From: Caldalkalibacillus thermarum
GTDB taxonomy: Bacteria > Bacillota > Bacilli > Caldalkalibacillales > Caldalkalibacillaceae
NCBI RefSeq assembly: GCF_014644735.1
Contig: NZ_BMKZ01000010.1
Location: 10,041-74,040 of the forward strand
DNA length: 64,000 bases
Reading direction: 5' to 3'
Part shown: positions 42,458-49,116 of the stretch, piece after piece
Numbering within the stretch: position 1 is the stretch's first letter
Layout of the letters: each line of letters starts with the position of its first letter
Program-made: the position numbers and the translations under genes
The notes under the pieces: model-generated
Told to the model about the DNA's origin: nothing
Databases searched by the model: none
The model's input: only the letters and a program-made list of their open reading frames with translations

Positions 42458-43624
42458 ATGCGGCCATTGAAGCGTCTTTTCTGTCTCATTTTATCTGTCA
42501 TTCTTCTATTTTCAGCTACCGGCTGCTGGGACCGGCGTGATCTTGAAGAACGGGTCTCAGTCGTAGCAATTGCTGTTGATAAGCCAAGCAATAGGGAGGA
42601 GGAACACGCCAATCAAGAGTACAAGGTGACGATTCAGATCCCTGTCCCCATCCGGATTGCGGGTGGAGTAAGTGATGGCGGGGGAGGAGGGGGTGCAGAA
42701 TCAGTCAATGTGATGAGTTCTACCGGCTTCTCCATTGGCCAAGCTATGGACAACCTGGAAAAACGTTTGAACCAACAGCTTTTTTTTGGACACACCCGCG
42801 TAATTGTCATCAGTGAGGAAGTAGCCCGGGAAGGGATGAAAGAAATCATCGATGGCTTCCGGCGCAATCCCCAAATGCGGCGCATTCTGTGGCTTTTAAT
42901 TTCTGAGGGAAAAGCAGAGGATGTCTTACGTGTCTACAACGATCTTGAGCAAGTGCCAATCGTGTACATTATGCTCATGATGGAAAACGGAGCCCGGATG
43001 GGGGAAATACCTGACATTTCACTGGGGGACTTTTATATTTCCCTTTCAACCCGTACACTGGACCCCATGACCAACTATGTCATGGCCCATAAAAACGATG
43101 TTGCGTGGAAAGGGGTTGCTTTATTTAAAGGAACAAAAATGACCGGCACCCTCACCGAAAGTGAAACATGGATTTTGTTACAACTCCAGGGCGAGGCACC
43201 AGGTGGAGAGGTTCTTGTCTCATTGGACGAGAATGAGCTGAGGAGTCCAGTCCTGCTTAATCCGGAAAACGTACGGACACGGACCACCATTAATACCAAC
43301 AAAGGCCAGATCAGAGCCCATTATCATGTGGAAATCGAGGCTGAGGTGAAAGAGAAAAACGCCGATGTTAAGTTGGATGATCCAGCTGTGTTGGAGAATG
43401 TGGCCCAAAAGGCTGAGGAACAGCTTGAAAAACAGGCCCAGGAACTGATCCGCAAAGTGCAGAAAAATTACGGCGTGGATGCACTCAGACTGGGTTTGAA
43501 ACTGAAAGCATTTCACTACAAAACATGGCAACAATTAGATTGGGAAAAGGAATTTCCGAATGCCACCATTAACGTGACTTATGATGTTAAAATCCGTCGC
43601 ACGGGCATGCAAACAGATCTCTAA
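42458..43624 (+). CDS. Spore germinant receptor subunit C (Ger(x)C lipoprotein)
   Basis: 388 residues. A signal peptide ends in the lipobox SATGC, with Cys lipidation near residue 23, and is followed by the family signature WDRRDLEERVSVVAIAVDKP. Three GerC domains follow, ending DYDVKIRRTGM-like. It anchors to the outer face of the spore inner membrane and is needed for receptor function. A stretch of glycines (SDGGGGGGAES, about residue 70) is unusual. It follows the B gene by 21 bp. Confidence 0.94.
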   Translation: MRPLKRLFCLILSVILLFSATGCWDRRDLEERVSVVAIAVDKPSNREEEHANQEYKVTIQIPVPIRIAGGVSDGGGGGGAESVNVMSSTGFSIGQAMDNLEKRLNQQLFFGHTRVIVISEEVAREGMKEIIDGFRRNPQMRRILWLLISEGKAEDVLRVYNDLEQVPIVYIMLMMENGARMGEIPDISLGDFYISLSTRTLDPMTNYVMAHKNDVAWKGVALFKGTKMTGTLTESETWILLQLQGEAPGGEVLVSLDENELRSPVLLNPENVRTRTTINTNKGQIRAHYHVEIEAEVKEKNADVKLDDPAVLENVAQKAEEQLEKQAQELIRKVQKNYGVDALRLGLKLKAFHYKTWQQLDWEKEFPNATINVTYDVKIRRTGMQTDL

Positions 43625-43716
43625 TCCAAGACTATACCTGTTCATGTATATCACAGCTGATCGGTGGGACCCTATAAAAACACAGCAGGAACAAAAGACG
43701 GTCGAGGTGGATAAGA

Positions 43717-44151
43717 ATGAAACGCTGGTGTTTTATCTTCGTCATGCTGACCCTTTTCACAGGATGTACACTGAACAACATGAATGAAGGTATGGAATAT
43801 TTTGCCGAATCCCAAACTGAGCTGAAACGAAGTCAGATCCCCACCATCACGGTTGATGGTCAGAAAGTGCCTGTATTAAGGGGTGAGATCCGCCCTGAAC
43901 AATTGGGAAACACTCAGCCTGCCCCTGTTAAAGCAGGAGGAACACTAGAAATTAAATTTAAATACGCCCCGCAAAATTCCCTTATACGCCTGCAACAGTG
44001 GCACAATGGCACACATACCTGGAAAACGATAAAGGGGAACCAGTTCACGCTCCCTAGTGAAAAAGGACTCTACCTATATACTTTTCATCTTAACTGGGGA
44101 CAGCACGATGATTTGACTGGCAGTTACAGTATTTTTCTTGAAGCCAGATAA
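43717..44151 (+). CDS. Small lipoprotein at the end of the ger operon
   Basis: 144 residues. MKRWCFIFVMLTLFTGC is a short signal peptide with a lipobox (LFTGC), so Cys17 would be lipidated. The mature part is a single hydrophilic domain with beta-strand pattern (GGTLEIKFKYAPQNSLIRLQ, GLYLYTFHLNWGQHDDLTGS). I do not recognise a family. GAGGTGG precedes the ATG and it follows the C gene in the same orientation, so a fourth, D-like receptor accessory is plausible. D subunits of known ger operons are two-helix membrane proteins, so this differs. Confidence 0.7.
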   Translation: MKRWCFIFVMLTLFTGCTLNNMNEGMEYFAESQTELKRSQIPTITVDGQKVPVLRGEIRPEQLGNTQPAPVKAGGTLEIKFKYAPQNSLIRLQQWHNGTHTWKTIKGNQFTLPSEKGLYLYTFHLNWGQHDDLTGSYSIFLEAR

Positions 44152-44275
44152 AAAAATTATGGAGCGTAAACCCTGAGCAGAAGAAACACTTAAATCCATG
44201 ATGCCTGCTTGCGTTTACCTGGTAGACAGGCCGCCTTAATTTACCATTTATTAACTGTATTAACCTTTTTTATCA

Positions 44276-44303
44276 TTGACATCACTTCTTGATCCGCTAT
44301 AAT
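44276..44303 (+). promoter_or_regulatory. sigma-A promoter of the 3D-domain gene
   Basis: Perfect TTGACA (44276-44281), a 16-nt spacer and perfect TATAAT (44298-44303), 33 bp before the start codon. Confidence 0.8.
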
Positions 44304-44335
44304 GCTAGAGATAGAAAATAGCCAGAGGTGATGTC

Positions 44336-45106
44336 ATGAGTTCAAACACCAAATGGGTGTTGATCGGATTGATCTTGCTCACCATCATCGGTCTCCAACT
44401 GTATGCACTGTATGAGATTCCCCGGTCCTATGCGGAAGAAATAAAGGCCATCCAACAAGAAAAAGAAGCCCTGGAGACCGAGAAAGCCTCACTGGAGCAA
44501 GAAAACACCCAAATGGAGTCTGAATTGGCCGATCTCAAAGAAGAACTTCAATCTATAGAGAAACGTTTTGAAGAAACCCAACAAGAACTGGAGAACACCA
44601 TTAAAGAACTGGAAAAAGATTTGGAAGAATCCAATGAAAAGATACAGCAACTTCAACAGATCAACCAGCAAAAAGAACAAGAAAACAAGCGGCTTCAACG
44701 TGAACTTCAATCCAGAAAAGAAAAGCGCCAGGTTCAAGTGGCCAGCCGCAGCCGTGATTCTGGCAGCAGTCAACCTGCTGCTTCTAAACAAGACACAAGC
44801 AGTAACCAGTCCTCCAATTCACGCGTCTTAACAGGATTTGAAGTAACTTGGTATAACATTAACGGCATCACAGCGAGTGGCCGCCCAACCCAAGACGGGG
44901 TAACCATCGCCGTTGATCCAAACATCATCCCGCTTGGAACATGGGTGAAAATCACATTTCCGGACGGTACGGTTAAAAAACGGCGGGCCGATGATACTGG
45001 CGCAGCCATCCGGGGACGAAAAATCGATATTTACAAGGATGCGCCAGACAGTGATCTTTTATCATTGGGGCGTGTCACTGGGGTGAAAGTGGAAATCCTC
45101 GATTAA
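44336..45106 (+). CDS. 3D-domain cell-wall protein with coiled coil
   Basis: 256 residues. An N-terminal membrane anchor (WVLIGLILLTIIGLQLYAL) is followed by a long coiled coil rich in Glu, Gln and Lys (about 35-130), a Ser-rich linker, and a C-terminal 3D domain (about 160-256). The latter has VTWYNINGITASGRPTQDG, DPNIIPLGTWVKI and the Asp motif RADDTGAAIRGRKIDIY. 3D domains occur in Rpf/MltA-like wall lytic enzymes such as YabE and YocH, so peptidoglycan cleavage is inferred. A consensus sigma-A promoter precedes it. Confidence 0.88.
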   Translation: MSSNTKWVLIGLILLTIIGLQLYALYEIPRSYAEEIKAIQQEKEALETEKASLEQENTQMESELADLKEELQSIEKRFEETQQELENTIKELEKDLEESNEKIQQLQQINQQKEQENKRLQRELQSRKEKRQVQVASRSRDSGSSQPAASKQDTSSNQSSNSRVLTGFEVTWYNINGITASGRPTQDGVTIAVDPNIIPLGTWVKITFPDGTVKKRRADDTGAAIRGRKIDIYKDAPDSDLLSLGRVTGVKVEILD

Positions 45107-45154
45107 TGTTCACTTAATAATGTTTATAATGTTCGCTTTCACATTCCTCTCACT

Positions 45155-45196
45155 ACCAATAGCGACCCGTTGATAAAGGGTCGCTATTGGTTTTTA
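45155..45196. terminator. Strong bidirectional terminator
   Basis: ACCAATAGCGACCC pairs perfectly with GGGTCGCTATTGGT (14 bp, 9-nt loop), followed by TTTTT on the plus strand. It separates the 3D gene from hsp20. Confidence 0.85.
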
Positions 45197-45227
45197 AAAT
45201 CTATAATAGGATGGGTATTTATACGTC

Positions 45228-45656
45228 TTAATGAAATTCCACATCAATTCTCTTCCGGTTGGTCCGTTCCTGCTTAGGCATGCGGATTTCCAAAATCCCT
45301 TGTTTGTATGTGGCTTTGGTCCCTTCTGCTGAGACAGGTGCCGGCAGGGGAACAGTGCGTTGAAAGCGGCCGCTAAACCGTTCCTTGCGATACATGTGTT
45401 CCTCTTGTACTTCTTGCACCCGGTTGATCACACCGCTGATGGTCAGCTGTTGCTCTTGTACGTCAATGTCTACATCCTCTTTTTTCTCCAGTCCCGGGAG
45501 TTCACATGAAGCAATCACCTCTGTGTCCGTTTCATATACATCCACCCGGGGTATATTCAGCTCTTGATTAAACAGCGGCAAATCGTGAAAAAAACGGTCC
45601 AGATCCCTGCGCATATGTTCCAAACGCCTGAATGGTTCGTATGGTATTAAAGCCAT
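45228..45656 (-). CDS. hsp20: Hsp20/alpha-crystallin small heat-shock protein
   Basis: 142 residues. The order is: an N-terminal arm (MALIPYEPFRRLEHMRRDLD), the alpha-crystallin domain (PRVDVYETDTEVIASCELPG; RKERFSGRFQRTVPLPAPVS), and a short C-terminal end lacking an obvious I-x-I motif (EIRMPKQERTNRKRIDVEFH contains EIRMP). It is an ATP-independent holdase forming oligomers. GGAAGG-type spacing precedes the ATG; there is no CIRCE or CtsR site that I can see nearby. Confidence 0.9.
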   Translation of the reverse strand: MALIPYEPFRRLEHMRRDLDRFFHDLPLFNQELNIPRVDVYETDTEVIASCELPGLEKKEDVDIDVQEQQLTISGVINRVQEVQEEHMYRKERFSGRFQRTVPLPAPVSAEGTKATYKQGILEIRMPKQERTNRKRIDVEFH

Positions 45657-45849
45657 ATATCTTCCTTCCCTCCACTTTTTCTTTAACTGTGAATGTGATC
45701 AATGACTATTATTTACTGACGCCAGTGGTTTTATACCACTAAAACGTTGTAAAATAATATAGAATATAGATAATATCTCGTCCAGAGTATAGAAAGATGC
45801 TCACAATGGGAATCATAAAAACGTCTAAGATAGGAGTGAAAAAGCGAGA

Positions 45850-46407
45850 GTGAAAAAAATGGACAGAAAACTTTTCTTACAAACGTTCCTACACTCACCC
45901 ACGCAAGTTGGCAGTGTTGTGCCCAGTTCCAGTTTTATGGTGCGGGAAATTACAGACCTTGTCGCCAAAAGCAATCCGGCCACTGTTGTTGAATTTGGAG
46001 CTGGAACCGGTGTCATTACCCGCGAACTGGACAATTACTGCCAGGAAAATCAGGCTAAGCTATTGACCTTTGAAAAGGACGATAAATTAAGGGATTATTT
46101 GAAAGAACAATTCCCTCACCTGCCCATTTTCTCCGATGCCCTTTATTTACCCAAGGTGCTTGATGAACAAGGAATAACGCAGGTGGATTGTATCGTCTGC
46201 GGTTTGCCGTTTACACTCTTTCCACAACAACTCCGGGAGCAGCTTTTCGATATCATCTATTCCACTCTGGCTGATGATGGAGCTCTTGTGATGTACCAAT
46301 TCTCCTGGCATATGCGTAAAGCCCTGAAGCAAAGATTTGGCTCCGTTGAGCTCAATTTTATTCCCTTAAATATCCCTCCTGCTTTTGTCTATTACTGTAA
46401 AAAATAA
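45850..46407 (+). CDS. Class I SAM-dependent methyltransferase (phospholipid/rRNA-methylase-like)
   Basis: 185 residues of Rossmann-fold methyltransferase. SAM motif I is VVEFGAGTGVITREL, motif II is LLTFEKDDKL, and motif IV is DCIVCGLPFTLFP. The opening FLQTFLHSPTQVGSVVPSSS is shared with PmtA/KsgA-like phospholipid or adenine methyltransferases. The substrate is unknown. The frame starts at a GTG (45850); the next in-frame ATG is at 45859, with AGGAG further upstream. Monocistronic, with a GCCCGTTTA/TAAGCGGGC hairpin after it (46438-46471). Confidence 0.88.
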   Translation: MKKMDRKLFLQTFLHSPTQVGSVVPSSSFMVREITDLVAKSNPATVVEFGAGTGVITRELDNYCQENQAKLLTFEKDDKLRDYLKEQFPHLPIFSDALYLPKVLDEQGITQVDCIVCGLPFTLFPQQLREQLFDIIYSTLADDGALVMYQFSWHMRKALKQRFGSVELNFIPLNIPPAFVYYCKK

Positions 46408-46497
46408 CACCAATTACAAACTCCCTCCATTGGTGTAGCCCGTTTAAGTTGGCTCTAAGCGGGCAAACTAAACTTAACCAAAGGAGGGAGTTTATCT

Positions 46498-46647
46498 ATG
46501 CCTGAAAAAGAACGAAGACAGGATAACCAACCACCTACACCGGAAGTTGAACATCCTCAGATCAAAGAGTTTGATCATAGCACTTCTCATCCAGAAAATC
46601 CGACGGTAACCAATGGTGAAATGGGTCAAAAACCGTATCAACCGTAA
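46498..46647 (+). CDS. Small hydrophilic protein, 49 residues
   Basis: Starts MPEKERRQDNQPPTPEVEHP and ends NPTVTNGEMGQKPYQP. Rich in Pro, Glu and Gln, probably disordered. AAAGGAGGGAG precedes the ATG. It is followed 28 bp later by a YfhD-like gene, so a shared transcript is likely. Family unknown to me. Confidence 0.6.
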   Translation: MPEKERRQDNQPPTPEVEHPQIKEFDHSTSHPENPTVTNGEMGQKPYQP

Positions 46648-46675
46648 CAAACGTAACAGAAGGGAGATCTAGGCC

Positions 46676-46810
46676 ATGAAGAGAAAGGAACAGTCCCTCG
46701 TGGTGAAGGCCGAAGATATTGAGTTTTCACGTGAAATGGCCGACCGGGAAGATCTGGAAGCCTTAAAACGGGCAGAAGCAGCAGACAAGCGGGCCCAGCA
46801 GAAAAAATAA
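46676..46810 (+). CDS. YfhD-like small protein, 44 residues
   Basis: The core VKAEDIEFSREMADREDLEA followed by LKRAEAADKRAQQ matches the YfhD family, small charged helical proteins of Bacillus of unknown role and often spore-associated. AAGGGAG lies before the ATG. It appears to be the second gene of a small operon with the 49-residue gene. A modest promoter-like pair (TTGTTC, 15 nt, TATAAT; 46844-46870) follows it and serves the next gene. Confidence 0.65.
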   Translation: MKRKEQSLVVKAEDIEFSREMADREDLEALKRAEAADKRAQQKK

Positions 46811-46911
46811 CAACTTCATCCCCTGTCTTCCAGATTACATCTTTTGTTCAGAGTCAAAACATACTATAATAGCAACAGAAGAGAAGGAGTTAACAAAAGG
46901 AGTGGAGACGC

Positions 46912-47232
46912 TTGAAGGGAAATCTCAAAGATGTTCTCTTGGAAGTGGGACTTAGTATAGCTGGGTTATTCCTGTTTATTACGGGTAATATCGTCAATAA
47001 ACTGCGCCGCCAAAAGGGACTGACATCTGCCCACTGGATGATGAGCCTGGCTGTGCTGAGCGTTTTTCTCATCGGTTTTGGACTGCTTTCTTTATTAGGA
47101 CCCGAACCTTTTGCTGTTCCAGTGATTTTAATCGGGATCGCCGGGCTTGTCCTCTCCATGGCTAAACTGGCTTATGTCTTCCTCAAAATTGGGTTTATTC
47201 TGGCTTCCACTTCCATGATCCGCAAATCGTAA
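46912..47232 (+). CDS. Small polytopic membrane protein
   Basis: 106 residues with three membrane helices (VGLSIAGLFLFITGNIV, SLAVLSVFLIGFGLLSLLG, PFAVPVILIGIAGLVLSMAK). The start is a TTG with AAAGGAGTGG upstream. It is followed by a strong terminator. I do not recognise a family, so no function is assigned. Confidence 0.65.
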   Translation: MKGNLKDVLLEVGLSIAGLFLFITGNIVNKLRRQKGLTSAHWMMSLAVLSVFLIGFGLLSLLGPEPFAVPVILIGIAGLVLSMAKLAYVFLKIGFILASTSMIRKS

Positions 47233-47240
47233 AGTGACAG

Positions 47241-47269
47241 GATGCAGCTTTGGCTGCATCTTTGTTTTT
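47241..47269 (+). terminator. Terminator after the membrane protein gene
   Basis: GATGCAGC-TTTG-GCTGCATC (8-bp stem) followed by TTTGTTTTT. Confidence 0.85.
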
Positions 47270-47379
47270 ATTGAGACAAAAAAGAAACATCAATCCATTT
47301 AAAAGATAAAAGGCAATAACAAATACTTTTCTTTTTATACGAGCCTCGCTTTCTACCAGATAAGAGGCAAGAAGGGGGT

Positions 47380-47988
47380 TTATTCCATTGCGTTGGCGGC
47401 CTCCTTCATCCAGTCATAACTCATCGGGCCCACTATTTTTTGTTGGATTATACCCTTTGAATCGATGAAATAGCTGGTCGGAATCGTAAACGCTTGGTAC
47501 ATGGCCGCCACTTCACTTTTCTCATCTAGCAAAACCGGGAAGGTTAACTCATATTTCTCTACAAACTGCTCAACATTTTCTAAAGAAGCTTCAGACTCCG
47601 TTAAATTGACGGCTAAAATTTCAACTTCCTCCTGATACCTTTCATAAAACTTCTGCATATCCGGCATTTCAGCCCGGCAAGGCGGACACCAGCTGGCCCA
47701 GATATTGAGGATCACTTTCTTCCCTCTCAAATCGGATAAAGCAATCTTCTCACCTGACAAGGTCACAAGTTCGAAATCCGGGGCCACTTCCCCTTTTCCC
47801 AGACCTACGCTCTCTCCCTCTGTTTCCCGGACTGGTTGTTCTTCCTGATCAATAGCCACCACCAGTTCATCCAGAGAACCTTCCTTTCTTCCTTGCCCAG
47901 AATCTTGATGTTGGCTGTCAGACAAGGTGTCAAAAACCGTCCAGCCAAGGACCAGAAGTAAAATAACACTCACGATGACTTTCTTCAC
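47380..47988 (-). CDS. resA: ResA/TlpA-like membrane-anchored thiol-disulfide oxidoreductase
   Basis: 202 residues. An N-terminal signal anchor (VIVSVILLLVLGWTVFDTL) is followed by an acidic linker and a thioredoxin domain with WASWCPPCRAEMP (active CxxC) and the cis-Pro in AFTIPTSYF. Such proteins keep haem-binding cysteines of apocytochrome c reduced, or act in spore cortex synthesis (StoA). It follows ccdA on the same strand, and CcdA delivers electrons to it. Whether ResA or StoA is not settled by sequence alone. Confidence 0.9.
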   Translation of the reverse strand: MKKVIVSVILLLVLGWTVFDTLSDSQHQDSGQGRKEGSLDELVVAIDQEEQPVRETEGESVGLGKGEVAPDFELVTLSGEKIALSDLRGKKVILNIWASWCPPCRAEMPDMQKFYERYQEEVEILAVNLTESEASLENVEQFVEKYELTFPVLLDEKSEVAAMYQAFTIPTSYFIDSKGIIQQKIVGPMSYDWMKEAANAME

Positions 47989-48049
47989 GCTTTATCCCCC
48001 CATTTATATCTAAAGCACAAGCCTTCGGTTGTTCTAACCAGCTTGGAAA

Positions 48050-48793
48050 TTATCCCAATCGGGAAAACCAGGTTCCGTCAATTAGTTGGAGGATCCAGCT
48101 TGACAGCCGTGCCAATTGGCCGGTGTACAGTAAAATCCCCATCACAATCATCATCGCGCCGCCAATTTTCATAATTAGGGTAGAATATTTCATAATCCAT
48201 TTTGAGGTGCTGATGTAAAACGAAAGGAGCATAAACGGCAGGGCAAATCCCACAATATAAAAAGATGTATACGTCAATCCTTGCGCAGGATTATTGGCTG
48301 CTAATATGAGTATGGCCGCAAAGATCGGCCCAATACACGGGGTCCAGCCGGCCGCAAAGCCCATGCCCACCAAGGTTGTACCCAGATATCCTGCCGGTTT
48401 GGTGGCAAATTGAAAACGCCTTTCTTGCATCAGCCAGTCCCATTTCAAAAACCCAATTAAGAACAAACCAATGAGAACAATAAAAATCCCGCTTAACTTC
48501 TGAATCAACAGTCCGGAACTTCCCGTCAAAAAACCGCTGATCAACTCTCCTACAAAACTGGCACCAAATCCCAGAGCCATGAAAACAGAAGAGACACCCA
48601 GCAGAAAAAAGAGGGAGTGACTCATCACCTTAGCTCTTATTTTGGGACTCTGGTTCTGCTGCAAATCCTGCACGGAGATACCGGTAATGTAAGAGAGATA
48701 AACTGGAAATAACGGCAATGTGCACGGTGAGATAAACGAGAGTACACCCGCCCACAAGGCAAGCCATACAGTGATATCGCTGGGATCAACCAT
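48050..48793 (-). CDS. ccdA: Cytochrome c biogenesis protein CcdA
   Basis: About 247 residues, six membrane helices. The two redox cysteines are in FISPCTLPLFPVYLSYITG (helix 1) and GWTPCIGPIFAAILIL (helix 4). It transfers electrons from cytoplasmic thioredoxin to extracytoplasmic thiol proteins such as the adjacent ResA-like protein. The frame is open to 48871, but AAAGGAG lies before the ATG at 48793, which also gives the normal N-terminus. Confidence 0.93.
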   Translation of the reverse strand: MVDPSDITVWLALWAGVLSFISPCTLPLFPVYLSYITGISVQDLQQNQSPKIRAKVMSHSLFFLLGVSSVFMALGFGASFVGELISGFLTGSSGLLIQKLSGIFIVLIGLFLIGFLKWDWLMQERRFQFATKPAGYLGTTLVGMGFAAGWTPCIGPIFAAILILAANNPAQGLTYTSFYIVGFALPFMLLSFYISTSKWIMKYSTLIMKIGGAMMIVMGILLYTGQLARLSSWILQLIDGTWFSRLG

Positions 48794-48918
48794 GCTAACA
48801 TCTCCTTTGCGTGATTGGTTAAAGGTTAAAATCGGTGATTCAATAGTATTGTATCTCATTTCAACACTCATGTTGATCCTGTTTGTGCAGATTTTATGAA
48901 CAGAGAGCCAGCTCCATA

Positions 48919-49056
48919 TCAGTTGGTTCCAGAGAACCGCAGCACAGCCTGAACTGGAAGATGATCGGATGCTTCCCTGTTAATGTTGACAACCTGAACC
49001 GCTTCAACACAAAAATGTGAGCTGACAAAGATGTGGTCTATAATATAAACACCAAA
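48919..49056 (-). pseudogene. EEP-family (exonuclease/endonuclease/phosphatase) C-terminal remnant
   Basis: The 44-codon frame reads VYIIDHIFVSSHFCVEAVQV, then NREASDHLPVQAVLRF and a stop. IDHIFVS and ASDHLPV are the C-terminal signature blocks of the EEP fold (catalytic Asp-His). Nothing of the remaining roughly 200 residues is present, and the 5' end runs into the cadA terminator, so it is a truncated gene relic. Confidence 0.65.
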
Positions 49057-49077
49057 AAAACCTCCATAACGGAGGTT
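49054..49077 (-). terminator. Terminator after cadA
   Basis: On the minus strand AACCTCC-GTTAT-GGAGGTT followed by TTTTT, 40 bp after the cadA stop. Confidence 0.85.
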
Positions 49078-49116
49078 AGCAAGGGTTATATATCCGCCAA
49101 CGGGTGATTTTGAGCG

